This document shows, piece by piece, positions 23,080 to 35,727 of a stretch of DNA of 64,000 bases (position 1 is its first letter; every line of letters begins with the position of its first letter). The position numbers were made by a program, and so were the translations under genes. This DNA comes from Chytridium lagenaria (lineage: Eukaryota; Chytridiomycota; Chytridiomycetes; Chytridiales; Chytridiaceae), in NCBI GenBank assembly GCA_025449115.1, contig JAHLKC010000078.1, positions 1 to 64,000 on the forward strand, in the 5' to 3' direction. Below the pieces are notes generated by a model. That model saw only the letters and a program-made list of their open reading frames with translations, had not been told where the DNA came from and ran no database searches.

Positions 23080-25766
23080 TTACAATTCGCCTCCAACCCC
23101 TGTCACCAAAACCTCCCTTATTTCCTGTAAAACTCTCAAACTCTCCCCCAAAGCAACCTGTAACTCTCTCCTCAGCTCCCCTTCATCATCCCACCTCGGA
23201 TCTATAACGGCGCCCTCAACCTTCACCACAGACGCGCTCGATGATGCCGACGACGCTGAAGATGCGGATGACGCGTTCGAGGATGACGAGAATTCACGGA
23301 GGATGCTGGTGATGGGGTTGCGGTGGGGTTCGGTTTGAGTGCGGGTGCGGTCAGGCCGGGTGCGTGTTGGGGAGAAGAAGGGGGGACGACGGATGGGACT
23401 TGAGGGGCGCGAAGGTTGCGGAGGGGAGAGGTTGTAGGGTTTGCCAAAGGTCGGACGGGAGAGTCAAAGTGGTTGGAAATTGGTGTGGTTGAGTCGTTGG
23501 GGAGGTGACGTCGTTGGAGTTTGATGGAGGTTGGAGGGATATGGGGGTGGATGGAGCTGTACTCCATGAAGTTGGTGTTGGCTGGTCATCGGAGAAAGTG
23601 TTGGGCAGTGTTGGAGGGCCGAGATCGTTGATGCTTTGACAGAAAGAGTGCTGTATGATGAAGAGCGGTTTATGCTGACGACGGTGGACGTGGACGCTGT
23701 GAGGGTATGGGTTGTTCGATGGCTGCTGGGAAGGTTTGTGAGGGAAGGCGTTTATCCACACTTCTTATAGTCGCTCCAAAGTCATCTGAGTCTGCGCGGC
23801 CGTCGGGAGTGAGGGAAGAACGGGAGTTGGGGGAAGAGGGTCGAGGGTGATGTTGCCGATGCCGCGATTAACGTCAAGTAAACCAACGTTTGCTAGTTGT
23901 CGGGTAGGTTTCAGAACGTAAATATTGGACATGAGAAGGAAGCGTGTAAAATACCTGATGATGCAAGGGGAAGGTCGGCATCGTGAGATGTACCAGATAA
24001 ATCGTCGTCGTGGGAATGTGTGATTATTGCTGGGAGCTACATTATTAAAAAAGAAAAGGACATATGAGAACTTTAAGACCGTGCACTTTAAATTATTGTT
24101 ATATCGACTGATACGAAACGGCAAAACGTGAAAACAACAATAAATACAAGTAGCTCACCATAGACGACTTTATAGTTCCCTTGTCATCATCATCATCATC
24201 ATCATCATAGGGATCCACCGTACCACTGGCTCCTGCAGCAGCCTCAGTAACTGAAGCCGGTACCCGATGCGCCGAATGTACGCTTCGTAAACTCCTCTTC
24301 GTGCTCGACCGTCTCAAACTGATGTAACTCGATCGAAGCGTCTCAAACACCCATTCATCATCCGCCGCCAATTCATTATCACTCTCATCATCGTCAATAC
24401 CTCTACAATAAGCTGGTTAAGATACAAAGACGGTGAAACGATTGCACGCACAGTGGATGGTACTCGTTGGAGAGTTCGGGGTGTTCGAGTTTCCAGGCGT
24501 CGTGACGCTTGAGGATGTCGAGGAGACATTCGGTGCCGCGGGTGGCAGTTCGAATGAACCTTGATTTCAGCAGGTCTTCAGCAGAGGGCCGCTGAATATG
24601 TAACAAGAGATGTAGATAAAGTTAAACAAAAAAAAAGTATTATTAGAACAAAAATTGCAACATATATCAGAAGAGTGAAGATCACCTCCTCAGGCTCTTC
24701 ATTAAGACACAAGGATATGAACTCCTTGATTGCAGCCGTAAAGTTCCCCTCCAGTCTTGCTGGTCGTGATCTTGGAATAAGAAAAATAGCTCTTCTGGGA
24801 TCCTGATCTGCAAATGGAGGGTTGCCCGTCGCAAGCTCGATAATTGTTATACCCAGAGACCACACATCAGCCTTTACCAGCGTCAATGTATACTTAGGTG
24901 AAGATGTATATACCTTAAAATCGTATTGCGCTCGCTTGATGATTTCGGGAGCCATCCAGTAAGGGTACCAACAAAAGAATGACGCCGTAAACTGTGCATT
25001 GAGACTTGACCAGCTACACCGAAATCACAGAGTTTTACTTTTCCTTCCCTGTCAAGAGAATATTTGGCGGCTGATAAAGAAGGAGTTTAAACGAGGAATA
25101 GTGCACGTATATGCACCTTTAATGTCCCTATGAATAACGGCAGCTGACTTATGAAGGTAGACAAGAGCGAGAAGGACTTCTCGCGCGATGACTGCAATAT
25201 ATCTCTCTTCTAGAGGACCCGATTTTAGCTTGAACTTGTCAGCTCTTTACTCAAACGCGCGCTATGACAACAACAAAGCGAGGCATCTTACAATACTACG
25301 CAACGACCCACCCGCGGCGAAATCCATAACGATCCAGAGCTTTGTCCCATGAGATATGAGCCATGGTATCGAGTGATGTGCTCGGAATCGCATCTAGATA
25401 GAACGGATATCTCCTTTTGAACGTCGCCTATCTCATCATCGTCGGTGTCGAGGTCGAGGATCTTGATGGCTACAACTTCATTCGTATACTTGTGGACACT
25501 GGTTACAAGACTTTTCCATTAGAACGCTGAGCAGCTTCGACAGCCTTGTTGATGCCCAAACAAACCACTAATATTCCAAAGACATGGACAAGCACATAAC
25601 AACAAACTGACACATCCACGTCAACGAAGAACTTACCCTTTGTAAACCTCTCCAAACGATCCTCGGCCTGTTTGATGACCAGGAAAAGGATGGCAGATGT
25701 AGTTCAGAGTTATGCTTTAATCGTTGAGTTCCTACCGATACGCTCGAGTTTTTGGAATGTCTCCAT
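23080..25766 (-). CDS. Ste20/GCK-family serine/threonine protein kinase
   Basis: The ATG at 25766 begins [11 protein letters not shown]; the next exon supplies the glycine loop [11 protein letters not shown], then [20 protein letters not shown] (ATP lysine in VAIK), [34 protein letters not shown], the catalytic loop HRDIKAANILL, the DFG motif in [11 protein letters not shown], then [20 protein letters not shown] and [34 protein letters not shown] closes the kinase domain. [14 protein letters not shown] and the activation segment are typical of GCK-III/Nak1/Kic1-type Ste20 kinases, which act in polarity and MOR/RAM-type signalling in fungi. A long low-complexity tail with an Asp run ([11 protein letters not shown] near 24200) ends in a helical [20 protein letters not shown] segment with stop at 23080. 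One-base frame breaks are needed near 25345, 25055, 25035 and 24964. Confidence 0.85.
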
Positions 25767-27101
25767 CAATTGATATGTAGTTAAAAATTTTGATGCATCA
25801 AGCCAAAGTGCGATGAACCATGTATTGGAAAGTGCGATGAACGATGTATTGGATGAATAGTCTCCTTAGAAGAGTTTTAGCCTCTATTCCCTAGATGCAA
25901 TGCCATGGAAGGAAGATGTGCTCTGAACGAGATGGTACCTCAGACGGAACGTTTTCTTACGAGAAATGAATTCAGAATTATCTGATACTATCGTAAGTGA
26001 ACGAATAATAACGAGCTGGGTTTTGTGGCATCGCTCGCAAACTCTGGACGTAAACGCTCGAATGCAACCAGTCCGAATATTTGACCAAAAAACTGACATT
26101 TTGTTTCTGGATATTTTGCCATCACCAAAAATAGCTAAACTAAAAGCGCAAATAAAAGGAGATTACAATTTCCCTTACGACAACAAATCTTTTCCTGGAC
26201 TCTTATCCACGCTCTATTTCATACGATACTTTGCCGTTGACGGATCTGACGATACCCATTCATTAAAAAAAACCAATAACAACAAACGTTCTCGCATTAC
26301 ATCAGAGTTCTCAGTATACTTCACCACAGGTAATAACCTCTCTCTCTAGCGTCTCTCACAAAGCAGTCTCCATTAGAATCATGAGGTTTCACCCCCTTCC
26401 ATCCCTTCTTTCTCTCTTTTAACCCATAGTTTGAAATGAATTGGACGTCATCTGGATAGAGGTCCGAGAGTGAAGCCCTCTGTTTGAGGCTCACTCCGTC
26501 GTCGACTAATGATGGCTGGAGGCTGATCCCCAGCGAGGCGTTATTTTTGGTATACTTTTTGGATGCTTAAAATTATTATTGTCTGGTGGCTGTAACGGTG
26601 GTTTTTTTTACTCTGCCCCGTCCAATTCAAAAACCCGTTCTCCCGCCCATGCCTTACCCTCTCTGACAAGGACGTACGTGGTGTGGAGCCATCACCCTCC
26701 CAACCTGTGATAAAGAGTGGCGGGGCTTCAATCCCTCTTGACCTTAAAAAAGTCCCCATTCCAAAACCCCTTCCTCTCTCAAAGCACGTCTGCCAGCGCC
26801 GGACACCATTATCCACCCTCATTCTCTTTTTCTGGAAAACAATTCTCTGCCCAAGCACACCTCTCACCTCACACCCGTTTTTCTTATAATTTAAATCTAT
26901 CTACCAGCCGTCGATCTTCACGTCAACTCTCCCGCCCCTCCTCGTTCCAAAATAGCTCGTCCGCTCTTTCCATATTCACCCGTTCTTAACATACTTTCAA
27001 ACAATAGTGAACATTGACTTCTCCACCCCCCGCTTATCCTTCCTCAATCACTATCATATCGCCCAAAAGCGCATACGCATACTCACTCACAGCGTTCAGT
27101 A
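25767..27101. other. Divergent promoter region between kinase (-) and membrane protein (+)
   Basis: Upstream of both genes. A 127-codon plus frame (25966-26349) has no recognisable features. 26350-27100 is CT-rich on the plus strand, especially just upstream of the ATG at 27102, as in many fungal promoters. Confidence 0.45.
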
Positions 27102-28177
27102 ATGACTGCAGCAAGCGTCAGTCCCACAGCAACCGCTGGCCTCGCAGAGGTCATGTCAGATTCGGCGTCTGGTACAGCATCTGTCAACCACCACCTCGAA
27201 ACCTCCATCTCGTCACAGACGCTTGACCCCTCAAGAGAGTCAAAGCCTTCATCAGAAGGTCGGAAGGAATCTGATGTGGTCACAGTGAATTTGGAAGAGG
27301 GGTCAGAGGGCACAGCTCCTACACTCAATAACAGTGGATCTCCCTCTGGCTCCCTCTATTACCCCACAGCATCACTACTATCTCCCAGGATGCAGAAAGT
27401 CTACACTGGTGGATATCTTGGTGTTAACGCTTTCGTTGCATCCATTATCAGTGGAGGTGAGCTATTAGATCCATGCGTCGACTCTTTTCCTTCTTAATGA
27501 GAGCTAACATTTACACTATTTCAGTCCTCGGTTACTACATCAGCTATGCTCTGTACGGCGTAAACAATCCTCCTCCCAACCTATACCGCTTTGATGGAAC
27601 ATTTCCCGGTGACCTAATCGTCACGCTGATCATCCAAAACTTTATTACTTGGATCACAACCTCCATCTCCGTCTTCCTCGACCTTCGTAACGCCCGTGCG
27701 CTCCCTGTTGCACCCCCAAAGTTTCTTATCCCTGGCCCCAACGGCAAGCCCAGAAACCGCATCCAAAGAGCATACCAATACTTTACTGGACCATCAAAAC
27801 AAGCAGACGTTCTCGCTCCCAAACTGCCCAAGGGAGAGCGGTCACGTCGTGTTCGGAGTCTTTTGTCCCGGGCCATTCTTTCCTCGCTTATCGTCACACC
27901 CCTTCATGCCATCATTCCTCTCATTGTTGTCTACGCTGTCTACACGAAGAATAAGGATGGAGTTATCCCCAGGATTGAAGCGTTTTGGATCAAGGCAGCT
28001 ATCGGTGCTGTCTATGGTGCATTCCACACTGTTGTTGTTGGGCTCATGGGGTTATGGTCTGTAGACCCCGTATTTGGTTTTACAAGTGCGGAAGGTGCGA
28101 ATGATGCTTCGGATAAGGAGAAGGTGAAGGCGGGCTCGGCGGGCTCGGGTGATAACCAAACCTGGTTGCGGAGCTGA
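27102..28177 (+). CDS. Fungal four-span membrane protein, unknown function
   Basis: Two exons, 27102-27456 and 27525-28177, join in frame (donor GTGAGC, acceptor CAG), giving about 336 residues with no frame break. The first 85 residues are Ser/Thr/Glu-rich and disordered. Four hydrophobic segments follow: GGYLGVNAFVASIISGVLGY, LIVTLIIQNFITWITTSISV, SSLIVTPLHAIIPLIVVYAV and AAIGAVYGAFHTVVVGLMGL. Between spans 2 and 3 lies a basic loop (KFLIPGPNGKPRNRIQRAYQ) and a KLPKGERSRRVR motif; the tail is Ala/Gly/Lys-rich. The overall plan resembles uncharacterised fungal membrane families such as DUF2456, but I cannot confirm the assignment by eye. Confidence 0.75.
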
Positions 28178-28769
28178 GAGGCAATTCGTTTTGTCTCTTT
28201 TTTTTCCATACCCATACATCTCAACATCCTTCAGCCGCGCTGCATCAAAATCGTCCCCGCACTTGTATCCGTTTTTCTTCTTTGTCGTCCTTCGCTCCTT
28301 CTTAATGTCGTATCCATTTGACACATGCTACCGGTATATGTCCATCGTCTTTACTACCGTCCTTGTAAATCATTGTTAATTCTATGGAAACATTTTGCTT
28401 ATGTTCCTTTTTTTTTTTTTCTCGGTCTCCTTCGTTCCCTTGTTTTCCTTTATTTGGTTTTGTTTTATTGTTGTCAAAATACCCAAAACATACTCTCAGA
28501 TTCCCTACGCTTTCTTAGCTTTGACGGAAACATGTTCATTAGGGGTTTTTGAGGGCTTTAGCCTACGTACATTTTTGATTGTTTTGGTTCTTGTTTTCTA
28601 TTTTTCACCAAGCCTTTATTGGGCTAGCATAAGAATTCATAATGCGGGTATACATCTATTGTGTTGTAGTGTATCATTACATAGTGCGAGGTAAAATAAG
28701 AAAAACAAGCTTTTGAAAAGCACAGAAGAGCAAAAACAAAAGGCACTTGCGATCAAGGCTTTATATCTC
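28178..28769. other. Convergent 3' region
   Basis: T-rich spacer between the four-span protein gene (+) and the TPR gene (-). No gene seen. Confidence 0.5.
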
Positions 28770-31700
28770 TCAATTTCGCCACAACATCCCTCCCAATTCT
28801 GTCAGCAATCTCTTTAACCCTGCCTCCATCCCGTCTCCTTCCCCATCCTCAACCTTTTACAAACCCGTCCCACGCTTCCTCAAAAACATCAACCCCTCCT
28901 CCGCCTCCTACCGCATCCTCAAGGCACAAATCCCAGTAACCCCGCCTCAACCGCAACTCCTCCAAGCACCTCGTCCCACCTCCCAGCCACAACTCCCACC
29001 AACTGCTGCAACGCCGGCGTATGAACATTAAACCCCCCACCCAACCCCTTCCCTCCATGTTCCGCTGCACTCAATCCAATCCATCTTCTCGCTTCCGCTC
29101 GATGCGGATTCGGATGTGCAAACGCGTTTTTTCCGCCTTGGTTCAGATAACAACACCAAAGCCCTTGATAACGCTATGCACGTCCGTGATGCAAACGGCG
29201 TTGGTAAGGAACGCGTTTGGGAGGGTTTTGGCGTTGACAGCGAGCCTGTTGCATGTAGAGATGGGGTTGTGTTGTTTGATAGAGACGCGCATGAATGCGA
29301 CCTGGGGATGAGGTTGAGAAGGATGATAGGTCGGGTAGTGATACGGAACTTGGGTATGGGTGAGTTTTTCGGGGGTGTAACGGGATTGCGGGATGGGGAG
29401 CCTGATGGTGAGTGAGATGGAAGAGGTGGCATGGGTGGAGCTGATGCTTCAAGGGGTGATGGGGGAGGTGGGGAGACCCCACGACGTTGAGGGGACGGTG
29501 AGGAAGCGGGAGATGAAGAACGGTCTTCGTAGGAAGGCATGCGACGATGACCATTCCATCTTTGCTCAGCGAGTCGACGTTGAGCTAAGAGTGGGGATTG
29601 CTTGCCTGATTCTACCACGACCGCGTCGACATGGGGGAGAATGAACCGGGGCATGAACGAATAATTCGTGCCATGTCCAGATGCGGTGTTTCCAGCATAC
29701 CTGTCTGCAAGGATACGCAGAATCTCAATAAGTTCAGTAATTTTCGTGGTATGAGACGGTGACGCGACACGTTTAGGTGAGTCAATGGGTTTGGACTCCA
29801 CTGGAATCCTTGATGATCCACGTGCAGGAATATGCGCCACAACGTCTCCAGAAGGTCTCTTTGGAATCAGCGCCGTCATAGCCGATACAAACTGAGGAAC
29901 AACAACTACAGGTTCATCCACCGTTGATTCCTCAACACTGGTCAACGATCCTTTCTTGACGTTCAATACACTGCTCAGCATGTTGCGAACCCACACTACA
30001 TCATCTGATGCATCCACGGATTTTCCGCGGGATTCTTGGGGAAAGATGGAGAAGAGGCTTTGGCTGAGATTAAAGAGGGCGATGGTGGGTCTGGGCCGCG
30101 CCAGGTGACGTCGTTGGGATATTGATTTTGTCAAAGCCGCGGCGGAACTTACGAAAGACGGTATCCCATTGGAAGAGGGGGCCACGGAGAATCCGGATAG
30201 CTGCAAGAGGACGTTCAAGAATGAGGAGAACCGATGCTGAAAGTATTCAGTGTGATTTAGCATTGGTCCAAGTGAAATTCGAATAAAATCAATATACAGA
30301 GTATGTATAACAGAGATCCTTACCAATGTTGAATAATGCTAAACCGACAACCTCCACCTCCCCCTTCCCCTCTGCGTCCTTCACCACCCCTCTTACACCT
30401 CCAACGCCCTCTCCAAATCTTTCGCCCACCTTCCCCTTCCACCTCTTCCTCCACAGCAGCACCAACCCCCGATCCGCCCAGCCTCCACGAGACACGCAGC
30501 GCGATTCACCTCACACGTCCACTGTCCCGCCCCATCACCAACGCGGCGCAATCGCGTCATACTCTTCCGGTAGCCACGTGCAGCGTCGGTAAATCTACCG
30601 AGAATAAAGTGGGCAGAGGAGGTGTTGCCTTCTATGCTGGCAGTGAGATAGGCAAGGTGATCTGTGATGGGAGGTGGAGGGTTCGAGGATTTGAGGGGGG
30701 AGGTTGGGAGACGGGCGAGATTCAAGGATGCCTGGAAGGATAGAGTTGAGAGAACGTTGACGGATTAAACCGGGTGATGATGGAGATGAACTATTCGTAT
30801 TTATAGGATGTGTGGTGGTGGAATGGATTGTTATTGGCGGCGTTGAGGAAGACGACGCTGTGTTCGAAGAGGAACTGGGATCAGGTCTAGGATCTAATCG
30901 ACAAGTTTCTAAACTGTCCAGCCTTTTGATGTGCGCTTAAACGCTCCATGCACATCCCCACCGTTGCATGCATAGCCCTATATGTGTCAGACTCCTCGCC
31001 CTCGCCGCAAAGAGTTCCGATGTATGTACGATAAATGCAGGTTCCCGCTTTTGGCCGATGCCGACGAGGACGATGACGACACTGAAGCAAAAGAAATCAA
31101 CGGAATCTCGTGTCTTCAGAATAGGTAGCGGCCATCTCCGAAAACATGCTTCACAATCTCCACATTCGCTTCATGCCACACGACAGAGTGTGAAACCTTG
31201 TCGCATGAGTAGTAGAGGTTGCATAAGTCGTTATGATATCCATGAAAAGGACGAGAAGGGGTGGACCGAAAAAATGAGGATCTTGATGGGTTTCTTTCGG
31301 AACATTTTCTTTCGGTATACGTGCGTCCATTCTCAACGACCCGGTTCTTAACAGCATCAAATCCTCCGCATTTTTAATCCCTTTCTTGAGAGATACGACA
31401 TGGATCGACTCAACGCCCACTCCACTTTTCTTCCCCAACGGTTCTAACAGCAAGTCAGGTCCCCCCGTCCATGATTCCCAACACTTTCAACACCCTATCC
31501 GTCGGAATCGCATCCTCTTGCATCCCCAACACCTTTGCAGCTTTATCGTTATCAGGTTTCGAATCCCAAAGCTTCATCGCCTTCCGCGTCGTCCCAGAAG
31601 CAACCGACTCCAAAATCTCCTCAAACCGTTTCGAACAAGCAAACTTTAAAACCGCCACGCATCTCCCAAGACTTCTCGTCGTTTCGCATCATCTCCACTT

Positions 31701-32575
31701 CCTTCACTTCCAATCCATCTACCGCGACATCTCATCCTCCAATCATAATGTTCCATCACCTCCTCCAATTGTGCCACCGCGCAATTCCACGCTTCGTCGA
31801 TCGCGTGAACCCATCCACGATTCGACCCATCCGGCGATACACGCATGCAATGTTATTAAGCGCTTTGGATTGGCGGAAAACGTCGGTGGTACTGCGGGAC
31901 AGTGTTTTGGCTTCTTCCCAGTAAGCTAGCGCACGGGGTGGTCGGTGAGGTGGCGAGAAAGTGACGGTGACCGCGGTCAAGGAGGGCGTCGATATGATGT
32001 TGAGTTGTGGATTGTGCGTGCGTTTGCTGAGGTATGGGAGGGTGATCGGGCACGCCGGGGCTCTTTAAAGAGGTGAGAAAAGGATGGGGGTGGCATTGAG
32101 ACTCACTGTCGTTTTGTGGTATTACGGGTGAGGAAGGTGATCGTGGTCCGTCGACACGAGGTGGAGTAAGAGCCTCTGCTGAAACGCTTGACTTGATCTG
32201 GAGGCCACTTATCTGCTCCTAAGTCGTCCCTTAGAGCTTGTCCACTGTTGTTGATGTTGCTGTTCAACACCTGCAGCACCCCTCACAGAACTCTTACGCC
32301 TCCGGTATCCTTCCACGCGGCTCCATCATCATCCTCATCCTTGGACTCATTTCACTTCTCCCTCGATCACTCAAAGCTTCATCACTCCTGATCACTGCTG
32401 CATGACCCATATCTCGACTTATGTATGGATCGAGTGGCACTTGATCGTGCCTCTCGTCATGGAGTGGCGGTGATCGTGGTAAATGATCAACAACGGCTTT
32501 GCGGTGCGCTAGGCCCCGTTGCGTGGCCATATGGCTCACGTTGTTATTCGGCGGCATGGACATGTTTTCAGTATG
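28770..32575 (-). CDS. TPR-repeat protein with Pro/Ser-rich C-terminal half
   Basis: Minus-strand coding segments run from a plausible ATG at 32575 (MHTENMSMPPNNN) to a probable stop at 28770-28772. TPR-like helix pairs are visible: ALAYWEEAKTLSRS..ALNNIACVYRRMGR (31980-31760), AIDEAWNCAVAQLEEVMEHYD (31800), YRAMHATVGMCMERLSAHQKAG (30950) and AHFILGRFTDAARGYRKSM (30600). The C-terminal half (30326-29028) is Ser/Pro-rich with a helical stretch (TELIEILRILADRYAG) and a polyproline block; the last segment EAGLKRLLTELGGMLWRN is helical. Such proteins are scaffolds, but no partner or orthologue is recognised. Exon borders are poorly defined and several frame changes are needed, so the extent is approximate; it may be more than one gene. 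Confidence 0.5.
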
Positions 32576-32867
32576 CATGCATGGGCATCCTTATGCACAA
32601 GTCACCAACAGAATTTCCAAAAAAAAATATGTGTTGAGTAGGCGTCAGACCAAAGGAGCAAGTGATATAGGCAATAAAAGATGGTAAAAAAAAAACGGTT
32701 CTAACTGAAAATGTTAAGAGAAAGCCGGCGTATATTAAAAAAGACCCCATAAAAAAAAAAAACACAAAACGACAGACACCTTTGACCAGTGACAAAATGG
32801 GTCTACGGGAAACAATGTTCCAATCAACTCATATTTTTCTTCTTCATCATTACACCATCTCACTTGC
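32576..32867. other. Short intergenic region
   Basis: A-rich runs (AAAAAAAAA near 32687 and 32750) between the TPR gene and the DNAJC7-like gene, both on the minus strand. Nothing else is seen. Confidence 0.4.
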
Positions 32868-35020
32868 TCACCCAAAGTGATAACCGCCCCCATGTTGATG
32901 CCCATGCCCAGCCCGACGTCCTCCACCCATATGCCCAGGGAATCCTCCTCCCATCCCACCCATGCCAGCTCCCATAAACACCCTCATAATATCCTCCATG
33001 CTGTCCCCACCAAATCCGCCGTGTCCGAATGGACTCTGACCAGCAGAGGCGGAAGAACCATCCACATCCATGCCAGAGTCAAACATATCCTTCTTGCGAG
33101 GGTCGGAAAGGACACTGTAGGCTTCACTGATTTCCTTAAACTTGATGCTTGCTTCTCCTTTTCATCGTCCGTCATACCCGCTTGCTTATCTATGGATACA
33201 GAAGACAAAAGTGGTAAGAATGTATTCTTTGAACAAAGACGGACGTCATTTTGAAAAAGAAGAAAAGATAGCTCACCAGGGTGATACGCAGCGCCAAACG
33301 CCTATAAGCCTTCTTAATCTCGCTCTCCCCCGCCCCCCTATCGACTTCAAGGATTTTGTAGTAATCCTTCCGCTTTGCCTGCTTCTGCAAGTTCTGCGTC
33401 TGTCTAAGTGCATTCTGGATTTCGCGGTCTCCAGGCTTTAGTCCATCAGCAAAGGTGTAGTCCCGGATCGCCTCGTCGTATTTTTCGAGCTTGAGGGAGC
33501 TGTCAGAGCGACGGAGGTACAGTTTGAGGAAGAGAGCGGAGTTGTTGGAGTTGCGGCAGTCCGAGGAAGTGGCGGAATGGGAGTCGGGGGAGACAGGACC
33601 AAAGGTAATCAGCTCGAGGAGCTCAATCGCGGCAGTGGCGTCTTTTATACATTCAGAGTGATTACCCATCTAGTTTCGTGGTTAAATCAGAGTTTTAAAA
33701 GAAATCATTAGGAAAATGAATGATGGAAAGACTAAAAATTAACTAGAAATAAAGCAAAGGAAGAACAGGTACCTTGCTGCGGACAGTTGACCGGTTGCTT
33801 AATACCTTAACCTTGACAACGCCGCCATCAGTGTCCTCATCGATGTAGCGAGTATAAGCGTCAAGAGCAGCTGCCCAATTGCCCGCACCAAAGGCATCAT
33901 TTCCTTCCTTCTTCAAAGATTCCAAAAGTTTGATCCTCTTCAAAAAAGCTCTCGCCCTCTTGTTATCAGGGTCAAAAGCAAGGGCCTGCTGAAGAACTTG
34001 TTGAACATGAGTGATGGCATGCGTATCGTTCAGGAATAGGATCTCGGCACGGACGGCAAGGGCCTCAGAGTTGGTTGAGTCAGAAAAAAGAAGAGATCTA
34101 GACAAAAGGTGTTAGGAGACGAAGTTTTCGCATAAATTCGAATGAGCACATACTGAATAATCTTTCCTGCCTCCGGCAACTCCCTTAATCCGAGAAGAGC
34201 GTCTGCTCGGAGAAGCTTCCACTTCGGACAAATATTTCCCAAATCCGCCGACGACAGTTTGGAGGCGCCTAGAGTTACAATACAAAATATAATATAAGCC
34301 GATATCCCTGCAAGGGAAAAAAGAAAACGCATATCCGATTTCCGCATCCAAAACAAACTTCTCACCTGCGCCGGTCGAAAAATGAACGGATGGATCAACA
34401 TGGGTGATGGCATGCTCGACAGCCTTGAGGCCCTTGGCGTACTCCTTGCTCTTCAAAGCGCTGATGGCCTCATCCACGTAACTCTCTGCTTTGATTGCGG
34501 TATCCAAGTCTTCCTTCAATCGGTAAAGATTACTGCTGAGGGTGGAATCGGCGGAAGCGGCGGCAATGGCGGATCGGATCATGTCTGCGGCTGCGCTGGT
34601 GTCGCCCATGAACAAGAGACCCTTGGCAGCCCTGGAGTAGACCTTGATTTGAGTGGAATCCATGTTCAGCGAGGTTCTGCAATCCAGTACAGACTCGGCA
34701 TGCTTCTTCAACATGGTATAGGCAGCAGACCGGTTCCCATAGTAAGTAGGATTCGAAGGTTGAAGCTCTGTAAAGCTCTGTTAGGATATCCTGCACATTT
34801 TCTTTTTCCGAAAGAGTAAAACTTCATTGTTATTATTACCGATACACTTTGAGTAGAGTTCAATGGCATCTGAGTATTCTTTCTCTTTGTAAAGTAAGTT
34901 TGCCTGAGCCTTAATCTGCTCAGCTTCGAGAGCAGGGGATGATGCGTCCATGGACATGCTGCTGCTGCTGTTGCTGCTGTTGATAGAAGACGACGACGAC
35001 GTCCTGTCTGCTGCCAGCAT
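32868..35020 (-). CDS. DNAJC7/TPR2-like co-chaperone (TPR repeats plus J domain)
   Basis: The ATG at 35020 is followed by a Ser/Asn-rich head and the first TPR (KAQANLLYKEKEYSDAIELY), donor GTAATA at about 34839, then NPTYYGNRSAAYTMLKKHAE and further TPR units (AKGLLFMGDTSAAADMIRSA; SLKKEGNDAFGAGNWAAALD followed by AYTRYIDEDTDG; LYLRRSDSSLKLEKYDEAIR). The J domain follows: KRKDYYKILEVDRGAGESEI, KKAYRRLAL, the HPD motif split by an intron, KQAGMTDDEK and FKEISEAYSVLSDPRKKD. The tail is Gly/Met/His-rich (GGMGGGFPGHMGG..GYHFG). TPR2/DNAJC7 proteins link Hsp70 and Hsp90 clients in the cytosol, and the domain order matches exactly. One-base breaks occur at the HPD motif (about 33290) and near 33145. 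Confidence 0.88.
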
Positions 35021-35727
35021 TTACTTTTTTTAAATAATAATATTTAAATAACGGAATAAGAAAAAAAAGATGTGAATTCGTTTTTTGTTTGTGGAGTTTT
35101 CTCCTTTTCAAAAGCGGTATTTTTATTTTTATTATTTATTTATTATTATTTTAAATATTTACCCCCAACAAACAACAAACACCTGCAACCAACCAACCAA
35201 CCAAACCAACCAACCAACTAACCAACCAACCAACCAACCCCTTTTGCACTATTTGCACGACGTTCTTTCGTCAGCGAGAGCCGTCGCCGATGAGCAGCAA
35301 TCCATTCCTACCTTCTCGCTCTTTCCTTATTTTTTACAGCTATCGATCCAGCAAGTTAATATTGGCGATCAGGAAGGTATAACTCTTGTGAATAGAAACT
35401 GGTCGTATTGTACTACGTTTTTCTTTAATCAAAGAGCTCCGGCATGACATCCATTAACACTTTTGTCCATCCATCCATCCATCCATTCATACATCACTCA
35501 CTCACTCACTAACTCACTCACTCACTCACCACAAGCATCAAATAAACAAACTCATTTCCACAATACATTCCTCGCTGGTCTAATAAATAATCTTGTTTGT
35601 AGCCGTTCAGCAACTGCGTTGTTTTCGGTTTCTGGGGCAGTCAACAGTTACTTCAAAAGAATTCACAAATTATATTGAAATATTTATAAATACTTTGAGT
35701 AACATTTCCAACAATCTCCAAAAAGTG
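35021..35727. promoter_or_regulatory. Divergent promoter region with tetranucleotide repeats
   Basis: 707 bases between the start codons of the DNAJC7-like (-) and tomosyn-like (+) genes. They contain an AT-rich block (35030-35160), AACC repeats (about 35186-35240), ATCC repeats (35467-35486) and ACTC repeats (35494-35530). Both genes must use this stretch as promoter and 5' leader. No known factor site is assigned. Confidence 0.55.
35186..35240. repeat. AACC tetranucleotide repeat
   Basis: About thirteen imperfect AACC units in the shared upstream region of two divergent genes; a related CCAT/ACTC microsatellite follows at 35467-35530. Confidence 0.85.

Noticed and set aside
25966..26349. 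127-codon plus-strand open frame upstream of the kinase
   Set aside because: No recognisable motif, no splice partner, and composition like neighbouring non-coding sequence.
28849..29070. Separate Trp/Gly-rich minus-strand ORF
   Set aside because: Best explained as an alternative frame of the TPR gene's 3' end.
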